From Pleurodeles waltl (Eukaryota; Chordata; Amphibia; Caudata; Salamandridae), in contig NC_090444.1 in assembly GCF_031143425.1 (NCBI RefSeq), positions 58,337,533 to 58,401,532 on the forward strand: a stretch of 64,000 nucleotides of DNA. The letters are read 5' to 3'. A program made the position numbers and the translations under genes. Shown here in pieces: positions 23,392-35,960 of this stretch (position 1 is the stretch's first letter; every line of letters begins with the position of its first letter). The notes beneath the pieces are model-generated. The model did no database searches. It had not been told where the DNA came from and was given only the letters and a program-made list of their open reading frames with translations.

Positions 23392-26300
23392 TTACTCTGG
23401 TTTCCTAATAGATGCTGAAGAACTGGGCCAAGGGTTTGTGCCAGACATCATACAGCCATAGTCACTGACTTATTGGCTACCAGGCTGTTCAAAACTTGAG
23501 TTAGAATTTAACAGGATGACTGTTAAAGTTTACTTGGGTCCTGACCAAGCCCCTAGGATACAATGGCTTAGATATATCCAGGTATGTTTTCAAAACCTGG
23601 GTGAGTCCAATTAGTTCCACAAACCAGAGGGCATTGTCAAAGCAGATGCATTTTGGTTAAAAATTCCTTTATGCTTCAAAAATGCAATGAGAGAAAACCA
23701 TGTGCTTTGTCATAATCATCTGTTAGATCAAATGCTTTGTTAAAGACTACTGTGTTAGTTGAACCATGACTCTTGTTTGACATGTCTACCACCTATTGCT
23801 TCCTCTTGAATAGCTACAGGATGAATATGTTGCTTCACCTGTTGTGTGTACCAAATGGATACTCAAGCCAAGCAGATTATGTTCGTTGTTTCTGTTATTC
23901 TAGCTTTAATCAGGATACTTTGCACTTGCATAAGTATTTTTTCAAACCTATTTTGGTGGAAAATAATTTTACACAGGCAACACCAGTGTTATTGTATTTA
24001 CATTTGGTAAATGATGCTGGCATTTGTTTTCCTACTGCATGCTTTCTAAATTGTGCCATTAGATTAAGGAACTCTAATCTTAGAATGATGCAACAGGTTT
24101 ATTTACTTTATTGGTTTTACTTTTTTTAAACCAGATAAAGTTATTATTGGTTGATTAATTGAGAAATTACATAACATATTATATAACATACTATAACATT
24201 TTGGTCAGGATTCATACTCCTGCTAGGAACAAATACATCCATCAAGGAAACGTTATTCCCAACACATGAATTTCAAAGTAAGAGGACACTGATATTGTTT
24301 TACTTATGGTACTACTGGGTATCAAGGAAATATCCAGTAAGAAGCAAGTGCAGTCACCCATAAAATATGAAGGAATATTCCCTCCCCTTGCAAAGGAGCA
24401 ACAAGGGAAAATAGATCTTGGGACTTTGTTTATATATAACATGAGTGTGCATGGAAAATAAAGAAGTTGTTGAACCAAGACACCACTATGTAGTATTTTA
24501 TTGAACTCCATCTTTTCCACTTCATAGTAGAAAATCAATCTACCCTGTCCAAATGGAAATCAGTCTCAGCTCATCACCTTTGTATGTAGTGAACGCAGCA
24601 CCATGTACTGAGTGACTAATGCCTCTTGACAAAGTTCAGTCTGTTGTACCAGCAACCCAGCAACTTGCTCTGTCAGTACATTGTCAACTGACATACAGAT
24701 GTCATGCACCACAGTGCCTGGCACATCCCCAGACTCATCATACCCTCACCAGCCTCATCACCACTGTCAGAAACCATGTTTCCAGCAAGCACAGGGTGAT
24801 CATATGTGTGGCTTTCCAATACCTTTTATTTGATACTCGGGCCCACATTTAACAAAGTTTCTGGACATGGTTGTGCAAACCAACACGATGTAGATCTCCC
24901 CACGTGGTATTTCTAATTTTACTTGAATGAAGGCTAAATTGTTTCCAGGAAACAGACAAAAAAGAGCAGTACTATCACAGATATACTGCACACGTGAATG
25001 TCACAACATAGTAGACAGCAAGCTTCTATCCTGGTGGTCCAACCGCCACAGAACCCCCTCTGTAATTCAAGGATAAATACAGTGAAAAGGGGAGCACTCC
25101 AAGAGTCATAAAGAAATCCAAACGTTCCTAGTAACAATTGCTCAAATAGCACATTAAAGGACTCATTTAAGAGGCCTGTGGTGCAGGGCGGCACAGTAAG
25201 TGCCTTGCTGCTCCACCCTGCGCCACCAGAAAATGGCAGAAATGCACAGTATCTACAGGACACAGCACATTTCTGTCCTCTCCCCCTGTGCTGGCACACA
25301 AATTCTGCATAGTGCCAAAACAGGCACCCTTGCACAATGGTGCAAGGGTGTCTGCATTATGAGGATTGTTGTTTTTGTGCAGGAAGGGACATAAGGATCC
25401 TAAAGCCACTAATTTATACCAGCAATATCTAAAGAAAGTAAATAAAGAGATATTGCAAATCAAAAAGAATGTGTAACAGACTGCACAGTACATAGTTGTT
25501 AAAGAGTTGCTAAAACCAACGTGATAGTGTTATTTATTTATATTTTAAGTCTGTTTTATTGTGCATTTTGACTTATAACAACATGAAAAACACTAGAACA
25601 CAACATTTAACATGTGTTGTGGCTTACCAATCAAACATTTCATTATTAGATCCCCATCAGCGTGAAGTGGTTCAACATCATGTCTGGAATTCACCTCCCA
25701 CATCATTTGTGTCCATTCTGGATTTCTTCTGTCTAGTTGTCCATCAAAATTTTGCTCACTTGTGGTAACGCCGCCCTGTATGCTGGTGCCCTGGGTCATG
25801 TATCCACATTTCAGTCATCCTCCACACCCTCTTGGGGCACCCATAACTTGGTAAATTTGTATGGTTATCTCCTAGCCTGGAATATGCATCCTTCTGTCTG
25901 TTGACACTAGTCTATATTGATTGCTCACTGTCGGACATTTGCTCTCCCGCAGCCACGTATTACATTGCACCTGCCTATCGCCAGTGCTGTATTACACAGA
26001 AAGAGTGAATATCGATTAAGGGTTGATTCTCCCCATATTTCCAGCATTACCAGTTGGGGTGTAAGTGTTACGGACTCACTTACCACCAATATGAGTTTGC
26101 TCTGTACCCCTATCCAGCACTGGCTGATCTGCAGACATTGTCAGACTGTGCTTAGTAACATGCCTGTTGTTCATACTCTCTCAGACGTTCATCAATTGAT
26201 ATTCTGCCTATGGCGAATAGCCGAGTCCTAGTAAAGTAGGCTGTCTGAAGCAGTTTCAGCTGGATCAGCCAAACCCCTGCTCAGATTGTGACCTCGCTGG

Positions 26301-27240
26301 GATATCCACAGGCCACCCCCAGTCATGATGGCAGAAAGATACTTTATGGACTCATATGCCTGAGTGTTATCTGTATGACAGAGGGTAGTATGTAAGACTC
26401 CCAACCCCAGCTGCTATGTTTATTAATATGGCACAAGTCAGAAGTGCATGTGGGTGGATGGCGTCCACCCAATATTTTCACAGGGTGAATGCTACCTACC
26501 CTGTCAAGAAGAAGTTGGGCCCTATTGTAAATAGTTGAACATTTCCAGGTGTAATTTTCAGACACCGGGGCACATTCACCAGTGCCTGCATGTTGTCTGC
26601 TTTTGATCTGAACAATAACATACAGATGGCAATGGGGCTAATTCAAGCTCCAGCTGGGCCCATAACAAAGGTCAAATTTATGGGGCCATCAGTACTCCTT
26701 TAGTTGGAGTATCTTGCCTCGCACCTATCAGGAGCCTAACATCTAGATGTAAATGCAGTGGAGGGGAAAGAAAGGCTCACACCTTGTTAGCACTTCATAG
26801 TACTTAAGAGAGGCACAGTTATGACTTAGTTCAGTCCCTGTATATGAGAGATGTGCATGCACTGTAAGAATGTCAGATGTGTTGGACAGTCCTGGTACCG
26901 ATTTAAATAGTGTTATTTATTTGTTTCTTCAAAATGCAAGGGATCAGAGTGTTTTAAATCAAAGATACTCATTACACTGACAATCAGTCATAAAGGTTTG
27001 CCCATCAATGTTCAGGAAATGTTATATAAGACAGTGAGGGTTACAAGGTGTAGAAGTCACATATCGTCGGTTATAGCTCACTGCACTACATTGGAAGGAT
27101 TACAGTTTATTAACTCTAAGTAACAAAAGTATCTCTGTGTTAAAAGAGTTAACCCACTTACCTATCTACATCAAATACAAATCTGTCCTCTGCTTGTTAC
27201 ATGATGTGCTTTGCATGAGACACCTTAACACTCTATGTTA
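23392..27240. other. No gene or element recognised (3.8 kb)
   Basis: AT-rich, non-coding. Small inverted words such as TTGCACAATGGTGCAAGGGTG near 25331 hint at an old MITE at about 25150-25390, with possible kinship to 14990-15230, but I cannot fix its ends. No open frame carries a domain. Confidence 0.35.
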
Positions 27241-27249
27241 CTTTGAGTC

Positions 27250-29690
27250 ATAAAGGTTGCTAGGAAAAATACAGATCTTTCCATCAAATGTCATTTTACT
27301 GTTATTACAATCCTCTCTTATTTACTGTGATCCCAAAGATCTCTGCAGCAGATGCCTTAACCCCATAAGATATTTCAAAATTCAGACTTTGCAACCAATT
27401 AGGCAGAACAGATTTACTGTCCAGTTTCTCCTTGTTTCCAATTTCTTTGTGGCAAAGTTTTTTAAAACAAATGTATAAATTGAGGAGCAGATTATGTGTT
27501 ACAATTGTTTATACTCCTCAACCATAGAGCAGATTCTTCTCGCCCCTAACATCTGACTAAATGGGATACTCCACTTTTATACCTTGGAGTGCCCACTATT
27601 AGCATGTAATATTGAATTTGTTGCACCAGGTTTTATTATGAATTCTAGTGCCTACATTTCAATTCAACACAATAAGCTCAACATCTAGAAAATGAGAATA
27701 AGATTTACTCCATGCACTGGCAAACTGAATATTATAGTGGTTACATATCAATCTCTCAATGAAATCATTAGCCTATGTCACACTGATCATCTATAAATCT
27801 CATCCACAATGCCACCTTTTGCATGTATTGATGATTGTCCTCACCCTAGGCCACCTCCTTCTCCCACCACCCAATGATTAAATTAATGTAGGTGGGGGTC
27901 AAGAAGGTGCCTATCGCTGTTCTCTGTTACTGCAAGTAATACTTGGTCTCACAATGAACACATTATGGGGGTTATTCTAACTTTGGAGGAGTGTTAATCC
28001 GTCCCAAAAGTGACGGTAAAGTGACGGATATACCACCAGCCTTATTACGAGTTCCATAGGATATAATGGACTCGTAATACGGCTGGTGGTAAATCCGTCA
28101 CTTTTCCGTCACTTTTGGGACGGATTAACACCTCCTCCAAAGTTAGAATAACCCCCTATGTGTGAGACAGTAACTGAGCATATCAATGATCATCTGGGTG
28201 TGCTCTAGCTGTTCTAGGGGTCTACCCCTGAGAACATATGCACACACCTGCACTCAATGATCATGGTGTATCAATGTATATAAGAATTTGACATCCAATG
28301 TCACCATGATATATTCATCCCTCCATGAAATCTGATCCATCTTCTGTAAAAAGACATTCGAGTGTCTCAGGTAAAATTATAATCCAGTTGCATAGTGCTG
28401 AAGATGTAAATCTAAATATTGTGAGGTATTTTCCAGCAGTGACCAAATTGAGTTCACAATAGGTGTACGAGGTGGCACCCTCACATTCCTGTAGATTTTG
28501 GGCAGGAAATAAATAGTGAATATCCTTGCATGCGCTACCCTCAAATATCGGTACTCGTCCCACTCTTCGTTCATTCCATTGTTTTAATTTAAGGTCATAT
28601 TCAATCTCCAATTCTTTAGAGGGACTCTGAGCAAGACATTTATAATGTGTCATATTACTCAATTGTCTCTCTTTGCTTCCATAAGGTATGCCTCTCTGTC
28701 CACAAGAACAATGTTACCCTCTGTGCCTGATGGTTTGATTGTTAATAATGGTTTATTCTTTAATACTGTAAGGTCCTTCCAGTCGTTCTGTGAAAAATTG
28801 CTTTTCTTTGCTCCTCCCCTTTTATCAGTCAACCTCCTCCGCAGGTTTTTCAATTCTTCAATCATCAACTCATGGAACATATCAACCCTATTGCCCGGTG
28901 GTAACTGTGGACAAAATTTAGATTTGGCTTTCAACCTACTGGTTATTGTACAATGTGTCTCAAAACCCACTGAATTAAGGGTCTCCTTCTGAGGCATAGA
29001 TTCAAGGGCATCCTTCTCAACAGATCCACTGCCCAAGTTTCCCTATTGACAACTTCTTGCACTTCCAGTTCGCCGTTAGAAATTCCAGATTGCAGCTGAG
29101 AGTCAATATCTGGTAGTTCATAAATGTCCAATTTTCCTGGAATATGAGCTATCCTCAACTTGGAAGGAGCTACAACAGGTCCCCTTTCCAATATAATTTC
29201 CTTTGATTTTTTTAGACAGTATTTATGTAATTTCATCTTCCTAGTAATTTTATAAAGTTCCATTCTGATATCAGTAAAGTCTGGGTTTGTGGTGGGGCAG
29301 AAGGCCAAACCTAGATTCAGTATTCTCTCCTGGTTAGGTGTTAAAACTGTGAATGAAATATTCACAACCAGGTAGGGGCTAGCAACCAAATAAATTCCTC
29401 CAGAATTCTCTATTTTTGCCCCCTGTTTTGAATACATCATCTTCTCTTACCCTTCCTCATCCTGCATCGCTTTTTCCAGTTTCCTATTTTGCTCCGGCTC
29501 TCCCCACTTGTCGAGTGTTCATGTGCAAAACTGGAGTTCCTTCTGAAAATCCCCCTTAAGCACACTCGATCCTGGATGTGAGCACAATTCACTGTCACTC
29601 GGTGTTCCATTGGGTTATGATTCCATTCTCTCTTTCACCTGCAAGCTATCAAACATTCTAGCAAAAGTATATACTCTGCCATATTGATAA
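27250..29690 (-). pseudogene. Penelope-like element, reverse transcriptase pseudogene
   Basis: Read from high to low coordinates. An N-terminal region (29440-28945) contains LNLGLAFCPT. A second frame (29036-28660) contains the block NKPLLTIKPSGTEGNIVLVD. A frame at 28574-28377 has FTIYFLPKIYRNVRVPPRTP, the Penelope-like counterpart of the PKIHK...PGRP box. Then come MVTLDV (about 28300), TFLTPTYINL (about 27890) and MRFIDDQ (about 27800), the latter matching the catalytic Y/F-IDD. A FLDVEL word follows near 27690. Frames shift repeatedly and stops are common. A 190-bp MITE interrupts it at 27967-28156. No GIY-YIG domain is recognisable at its downstream end. The element borders a gypsy LTR at 29692. 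Confidence 0.75.
27967..28156. mobile_element. Near-perfect palindromic MITE (190 bp)
   Basis: GGGGGTTATTCTAACTTTGG at the left mirrors CCAAAGTTAGAATAACCCCC at the right. Inner arms CCGTCCCAAAAGTGACGG also mirror, so almost the whole element folds into one hairpin. TAT flanks both sides. The terminal word resembles that of the foldback MITE at 22782. Confidence 0.9.
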
Positions 29691-29691
29691 T

Positions 29692-29991
29692 TGTTAGAAA
29701 TGGGGTCTTTGGTTGGCAGTCAGGTTACCCCCTGTCCAAGCAAGGACCCTTATTCTAGTCAGGGTAAATTAGAATCAATCTCAGTTAACCCCCCCTCACC
29801 CCTTTGGTATTTTGGCACGAGCAGGCAGGCTTAACTTCAGATGCAATGTGTAAAGTATTTGTACCAACACACACAGTAATACAATGAACCACTACAAAAT
29901 GACACGACATAGGTTTTATCTAAACAAAACAAGACCAAAACGACAAAAATCCAACATAAGCAAGTCAAGATATGAATTTTCAAAAGAATAA
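29692..29991 (-). mobile_element. Ty3/gypsy LTR, minus strand, split by Harbinger
   Basis: Starts TGTTAGAAATGGGGTC and is the reverse complement of the last about 300 bp of the LTR at 17945-18855. It is interrupted at 29991 by the Harbinger element. A short remainder (TAAGAGTCTTA, 46784-46794) continues it on the far side before a further MITE takes over. Confidence 0.8.
29989..29991 (+). repeat. Harbinger target duplication TAA, left
   Basis: TAA at 29989-29991 matches TAA at 46784-46786 across the 16.8-kb element, the 3-bp duplication typical of PIF/Harbinger. Confidence 0.8.
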
Positions 29992-30939
29992 GGCTCTCAT
30001 TACAACCCTGGTGGTCGGTGATAAAGTGGAGGTAATTCTGCCAACAGGCTGGCGGTACCTACCTCCAAATTATGACCATGGCGGTGAGAACTCAGATAGA
30101 CAGCCACTGTACCACACTGCCCGCCAGGGCGGAAACAACAGCCACCACGGCGGTAGCCACTTTCAGCCTTGCGGAAGTCAGAGTTCCACCCAACATATTA
30201 AGACACATCAATCCGCCATCTTTTCCGGGGCGGTACCAAACACATCAAAAGCCTGGTGGAAACATTGCACAGAAGGGAAAGTATTCACCTTTGGAGACAC
30301 AGGGAAGAACCATGCTGCCATGGAGCCCGAACTTTAAATATTCCCTATGATTTTCTATGTCCTGCTTCAGCACGAACACCAACGACGGCGAGGATGACCA
30401 CTGTGAGTACAGCCGCCTAGCACACAGGGGAGGGAGGGAGGAAAAAGAGAGTGACACACACACGCACCACACACACAATCAGCTGCAGTAATAAAACATA
30501 TTTACCCTGTACCCCTGAGGATTAATGCAAGGACTACAGGAATGTGCAAAAGTGAGCATAATAATAACAACACAGTAGAAATACGAAAATTCAATCTATG
30601 GCACGTACATATGTACAGTTCAAGGGACACTGCCCAGTCTTCATTGTGCGTGGGTCACAAGCCAAAGTCCAAGGCCTCACTTGTCACCTGCAACAACACA
30701 GAGAGAGCACTGTGGGGGCATGAGTTGGAAAATAGGCAGGCACCTGAGGGGGACAGGGAACGTGGGGGCACCTCAGCCAGCAGATGGAACAACACCACTG
30801 GTTCTGGAAGGGGCAACATGCCCTGTGCTTGGTCCTGGGGAGTGCAAGGCCACAGTCTCTCAAGTGGCTGACGTGCCCACATGCTCTGAAGGGGGCAACC
30901 TGCCCTGTGCTTCTGTTCCTGGGGAGTGCAAGGTCACAG

Positions 30940-32778
30940 TCTCTCAGCTGGGTGTCATACCCACAGGATTTGCAGGGGCCAGGCCACACAGCAGCCCATG
31001 GAGGCCGGACTACATACTGTCCGCCGGCATTGATGGCTGCTCAGTGGTGGTGGTGCTGCTGCTGGTGGTGGGGGAGGAGGCTTCAGCCTATCCCCTGCAG
31101 CCTCGGACGGCTGCCCATTGCTGGTGGTAGTGGCGTTGCTGCTGGTGGTGGTGGGGGGAAGCTCCAGCCCATCCCCTGCAGCCTCAGACAGCTGCCCACT
31201 GCTGGTGGTGTTGCTGCTGCTGCTGGTGGTGGGGGGGTGGCACCAGCCCATCCCTTCAGCCTCAGATGGCTGCACAACCATGGTTGGTGGTGGGGGCACT
31301 GTCTGAGTCCCTGCACCAGGTCCCTTATCCTTCCTGCCTGGTAGTGCAGGCCCCTTGACCTTCCTGGCAGCAGCTGGGGATGGCCCCTTGCCCTTTCTGG
31401 CAGCACTTGGGGCAGGCTCCTTGCCCTTACTGGCAGCACTTGGGGCAGGCTCCTTGCCCTCCCTGTCAGCACTTGGGGCAGGCTCCTTGCCCTTCCAGGC
31501 AGCAGCTGGGGCAGGCACCCTTTCTTTGAGGATCCTGGTGCCCTGGAACCTTTCCCACCACAAGTGGGTGTGGAGACTACTGGGCCCGAGGACTGGGTGG
31601 CTGAGGTGCTTGCCTGGGTTTTTGCCACCCTGGCCAGACGTGAAGTACGAGGGGAGGGGGAGGGAAGAGGTCAATGGTGGAGAGGAAAAGTCTCTTAGGC
31701 ACATTGGGGTGGGAAGAGGGAGAAGGTTTGGGAGTAGAAGAAGAGGGAGTGGTTATGGGAGGTGTCTGTCTGCTGTGTTTGGGTACAGGTGCATGGGCTG
31801 GATGCTGTTGTGAGGTGGATAGCTGTTGGGCGTTTGTGTACCTTCGGATGAGGGTGGCTGGCACAGTGGGAGAGGACACATGGAATGTGTGCATGGCTGT
31901 TGTGGAGGTGTCTGCCATTGAGGTGTGTGTTCTGCTAGGTGTGGTGGTGATGCTGGTAGTGAATGAGGATGTAGTGCATGCAGGTGTGAGTGTAGACGGA
32001 ACAGGAAGAGAGGTGGTGGAGGAGGAGGAGGGGGAGACAGTGGAAATTGTAGATGTTGGTATGTCTGCATCTGGATGTTGTTTGTGTGAGTTCCTGTGGG
32101 ATGATGTGTGGTGCTTGAGTTTGCCTGTGCCACTCTTGTGTGTTGTCCTGTGTGCATGCTCGTCTGCATGTGTGCTTGGTATAGGTTGAGGGGAATGGGA
32201 TTGGGAAGAGGAAGTTGGAGGGGGGAGGGGGGAAACAGGGACAATGGCTGCCATCAGAGAAGAGGCCAGAGCCTGGATTGATCTCTGTTGGGCCACCATG
32301 CCAGTGTGAATGCCCTCCAGGAATGCATTTGTCTGTTGCATTTGGGCTTCCAGCCCCTGGATGGCATTCACAATGATTGACTGCCCTACAGAGATGGATC
32401 TGGGGAGGTCACTAGCCTCCTCACATAGGGCAGCAGGGCTCCCTGAGGCAGGGCCTGAGGTGCCTGGAGCAAAGTAGATGCCCTCCTTCCTAGGTGAGCG
32501 GGCACGGGCAACTCGCTGAGGGGCTGCTGGGGGGGGTGCCGGTATGGGGGGTGGGTGCTGTACCTGTAGCTGGGGTGATCACAGAAGTGTCCAACACCAC
32601 CAGGAAGCTTCCATCGGAGGAGGTATCTGTGTCCAAACTGTCCCCTCCAGTCTCCGCCATGGTGCTCCTCTCGCCCTCCATCCCACTGGTGCACTCATCG
32701 TTGGTGGACTCTGCCTTCTGGGTCCTGTGGGATGCAGCTCCCTCAGTCACCGGTGCCTCTGCTCCTCCACCAGATGAT
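30940..32778 (-). pseudogene. Harbinger gene 3, last exon, copy 1
   Basis: Counterpart of exon 3 onward in copy 2 (59294-60540 and beyond). Reading down from 32778 it starts SSGGGAEAPVTEGAASH. A predicted oligomerisation-like stretch follows (NAIQGLEAQMQQTNAFLEG at about 32371-32315), then Thr/Ser/Pro/His-rich low-complexity sequence and a Lys/Ala-rich tail (about 31560-31330). Several frameshifts split it. The acceptor that reads TTAG in copy 2 reads ATAA here, so splicing would also fail. It is separated from its first two exons (42040-42628) by the LINE. The function is not known; Harbinger accessory Myb-like proteins help transposase enter the nucleus and bind DNA. Confidence 0.65.
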
Positions 32779-32937
32779 GTTATCGCACATAAGGAGAGGG
32801 TGACAAAGGGGGGGAGAGACAAATCAAATCAAATCAAATCAAATCATTAACATTTATAAAGCGCACTACTCACCCGTGCGGGTCTCAAGGCGCTAGGGGA
32901 AAGGGGGGGGGCTACTGCTGCTCGAAAAGCCAGGTCT

Positions 32938-35900
32938 TTAGGAGTCTCCGGAATGCGGAGTGGTCCTGGGTGGTCCTGAGGCTGGTGGGGAGGGAGTTCC
33001 AGGTCTTGGCTGCCAGGAAGGAGAAAGACCTCCCACATGCCGTGGAGCGTCGGATGCGAGGGACGGCAGCGAGCGCGAGGCCAGAGGAATGGAGGAGGCG
33101 GTGGGGACGTAGAAGCTGAGGCGTCGGTTGAGGTATTCCGGTCCCTTGTTGTGGAGGGCTTTGTGTGCGTGGGTGAGAAGTCGAAAGGTGATCCTTTTGC
33201 TGACTGGGAGCCAATGCAGGTGTCTCAGGTGTGCGGAGATGTGGCTGTTGCGGGGTACGTCGAGGATGAGGTGGGCCGAGGCATTTTGAATGCGTTGCAG
33301 GCGATTTTGGAGTTTGGCGGTGGTCCCAGCGTAGAGGGTGTTGCCGTAGTCCAGGCGGCTCGTGACGAGGGCGTGGGTCACTGTTTTTCTAGTGTCGGCG
33401 GGGATCCAGCGGAAGATCTTGCGGAGCATGCGGAGGGTGAGGAAGCAGGCGGAGGACACGGCATTGACTTGCTTGGTCATGGTGAGAAGAGGGTCCACGA
33501 TGAAGCCGAGGTTGCGGGCGTGGTCTGTGGGGGTCGGCGCGGTGCCGAGGGCCGTGGGCCACCAGGAGTCGTCCCAGGCGGACGGGGTGTTGCCGAGGAT
33601 GAGGAATTCCGTTTTGTCAGAGTTCAGCTTTAGGCGGCTGAGCCTCATCCAATCTGCGACGTCCTTCATACCTTCTTGTAGGTTGGTCTTGGCGCTGGCG
33701 GGGTCCTTGGTGAGGGAGAGTATAAGTTGGGTGTCGTCGGCGTAGGAGGTGATGATGATGTTGTGCTTGCGTACGATGTTGGCGAGGGGGCTCATGTAGA
33801 CATTGAAGAGTGTCGGGCTGAGCGATGAGCCTTGAGGTACGCCGCAGATGATCTCGGTGGGGTCTGAGCGAAACAGGGGGAGGTAAACTCTTTGGGAGCG
33901 GTTTGAGAGGAAGGAGGCGATCCAGTCCAGGGCCTGGCCTTGGATCCCGGTGGAGCGGAGGCGGGTGATTAGGGTGCGATGACAGACGGTGTCAAAGGCA
34001 GCCGAGAGGTCGAGGAGGATGAGGGCGACTGTTTCACCGTTGTCCATCAGGGTTCTGATGTCGTCTGTGACTGAGATGAGGGCGGTTTCCGTGCTGTGGT
34101 TGCTTCGGAATCCGGTTTGTGAAGGGTCGAGCAGGTTGTTGTTTTCCAGGAAGGTGGTCAACTGTTTGTTGAAGGTCTTTTCTATTACCTTGGCTGGGAA
34201 AGGCAGGAGAGAGATGGGGCAGAAGTTTTTCAGGTCGCTCGGGTCAGCCGTAGGTTTCTTTAGTAGGGCGTTGACTTCTTCGTGTTTCCAGCATTCGGGG
34301 AAGGTAGCAGAAGAAAAAGAAGAGTTGATGACAGCCTGGAGGTGCGGGGCGATGAGGTCGTCAGCTTTATTAAAGATGAAGTGAGGGCAGGGGTCCGAAG
34401 GGGCGCCGGAGTGGATCGAGTGCATGGTGGATTTGGTTTCTTCAGTGTTGATGTGGGTCCAGTTGTTGAGGGTGATGGCCGGGGGTGCGGGTTCGGTGAT
34501 GTTTGGTTGGGTCTGGTGTCCGAAGCTGTCGTGGAGGTCGCTGATCTTGCGATGGAAGAAGGTGGCGAGGGATTCGCACAAATCCTGTGAGGGCGTGACG
34601 GCGTTGGCGCTGGGTTTGGAGAACTCATAGACGATGCTGAAAAGTTCTCTGCTTATGTGGCTGTTTTTGTCCAGTCTGTCAGTGAAAAAGTTCCTTTTGG
34701 CAGCGCGGATCAGGTGGTGGTGTTCGCGGGTAGCATTCTTGAGGGCGGTCATGTTGTCAGCGGTGTGGTCCTTGCGCCAGGCCTTCTCGAGGGTACGACA
34801 AGTTTTCTTTGATTCTTTGAGGGTGTCAGAGAACCAGAGAGGTTTTTTGGTGTTGGTCTGTCGATGCGTGCGTTTGAGGGGAGCGAGGTTGTCTGCGCAG
34901 GTGGAGATCCAGTTTGTGAGGCTGAGGGCTGCGTCGTTGGGGTCGGTGGTGAGGGTGGGTTGGTTGGCGGCGAGTGCAGAGAAGAGTTGCTCTTCGGGGA
35001 TCTTGTTCCACTGTCGCCGAGGGATGGGTTGAGTGCGGAGGTGGCGGGTCTCGCGTCGGAATGTGAAGTGGACACAGCTGTGGTCGGTCCAGTGTAGAGC
35101 GGAGGTGTGGCTGAAGAAGATGTGTTTGCTGGCGGAGAAGATAGGGTCAAGCGCGTGTCCGGCGATGTGGGTGGCGGTGTTCACCAGTTGCTTAAGGCCG
35201 AGGTTGGCGAGGTTGTCGAGCAGGGCAGTGGTGTTGGGGTCATTGTTCTGATCCAGATGGAAGTTGAGGTCGCCTAGGAGGATGTAGTCCGGCGAGGCGA
35301 GGGAGTGCGGGGAGATGAAGTCGGCGATGGCGTCGCTGAAAGGGGCGCGCGGTCAGGGGGGACGGTAGACGAGGGATCCTCTGAGGGTGGTCCTGGGGTC
35401 GATGCGAATTTGAAAATGCAGATGTTCAGCGGCGAGAGGGGTGTCTTCGGTGGAGGTGGTGACGCTGATGGAGTCTTTGACGACGATGGCGATACCTCCT
35501 CCTACTTTGTTGGTGCGGTCTTTTCTGGAGATCTTGTAGCCTTTGGGGATGGCAGTGGCGATGTCTGGAGCTGATGAGGCGTTCATCCAGGTTTCCGTGA
35601 TGAAGGCGACGTCCGGAGCTGTGGAGTCCAGGAGGTCCCAGAGTTCAACGGCGTGCTTGTGGACAGAGCGAGCGTTGACCAGGATGCACTTGAGGTGGTT
35701 GATGGCGCGTGGGCTGGTGGTCGTGGTAGTTGCGTGGTGGAAGATGCGTTTGCAGGAGTTACAGGCGAAGGGTCCATGGGTGCGCTTGGGGTGGGCTTGG
35801 AAGCAGGTGTTGGAGCACCCGGGGTTGAGGGCGTGGAGGGTGGTGGGGTCGTAGCGGGTCAGCGGGGTACGGGAGAGCTGGGGACAAGGGGTCGTGGCGC

Positions 35901-35960
35901 TAGGCGCGGGCCAGGAGCAGACGGGCTTGCCTCTGGCGCAGTCGCACAGCGGCCGCCATA
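32938..35960 (-). pseudogene. LINE ORF2: endonuclease plus reverse transcriptase, one stop
   Basis: Almost intact non-LTR ORF2, about 1000 codons on the minus strand. The N-terminal part has cysteine/histidine-rich words (CSNTCFQAH, then FACNSCKRIFHH, about 35840-35720). An APE-type endonuclease follows: the NARSVHKHAVELWDLL stretch, TETW near 35590, VGGGIAIVV near 35500, LLGDLNFHLD near 35250. The reverse transcriptase lies in the uninterrupted 748-codon section 35184-32938, with PISLLPFPAKVIEK, LLDLSAAFDTV, GVPQGSSLSP, and the catalytic YADD at 33733-33744. The C-terminal region contains SRLDYGNTL and HWLPV. A single in-frame TGA at 35353-35355 interrupts the endonuclease; the frame before and after it is the same. 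Confidence 0.9.

Noticed and set aside
22706..23461. Open frames of 65-120 codons rich in Gly/Arg/Pro/Ala
   Set aside because: GC palindromes of a MITE lack stop codons by composition; both strands are open.
24840..25400. Possible MITE related to 14990-15230
   Set aside because: Shared short words only; no defined ends or target duplication could be fixed.
28645..28992. 115-codon plus-strand frame
   Set aside because: Antisense shadow of the Penelope-like reverse transcriptase.
30955..32371. Open frames of 150-260 codons with Pro/Ser/Thr/Ala repeats as independent genes
   Set aside because: They overlap on both strands and correspond to frames of the decayed last exon of Harbinger gene 3.
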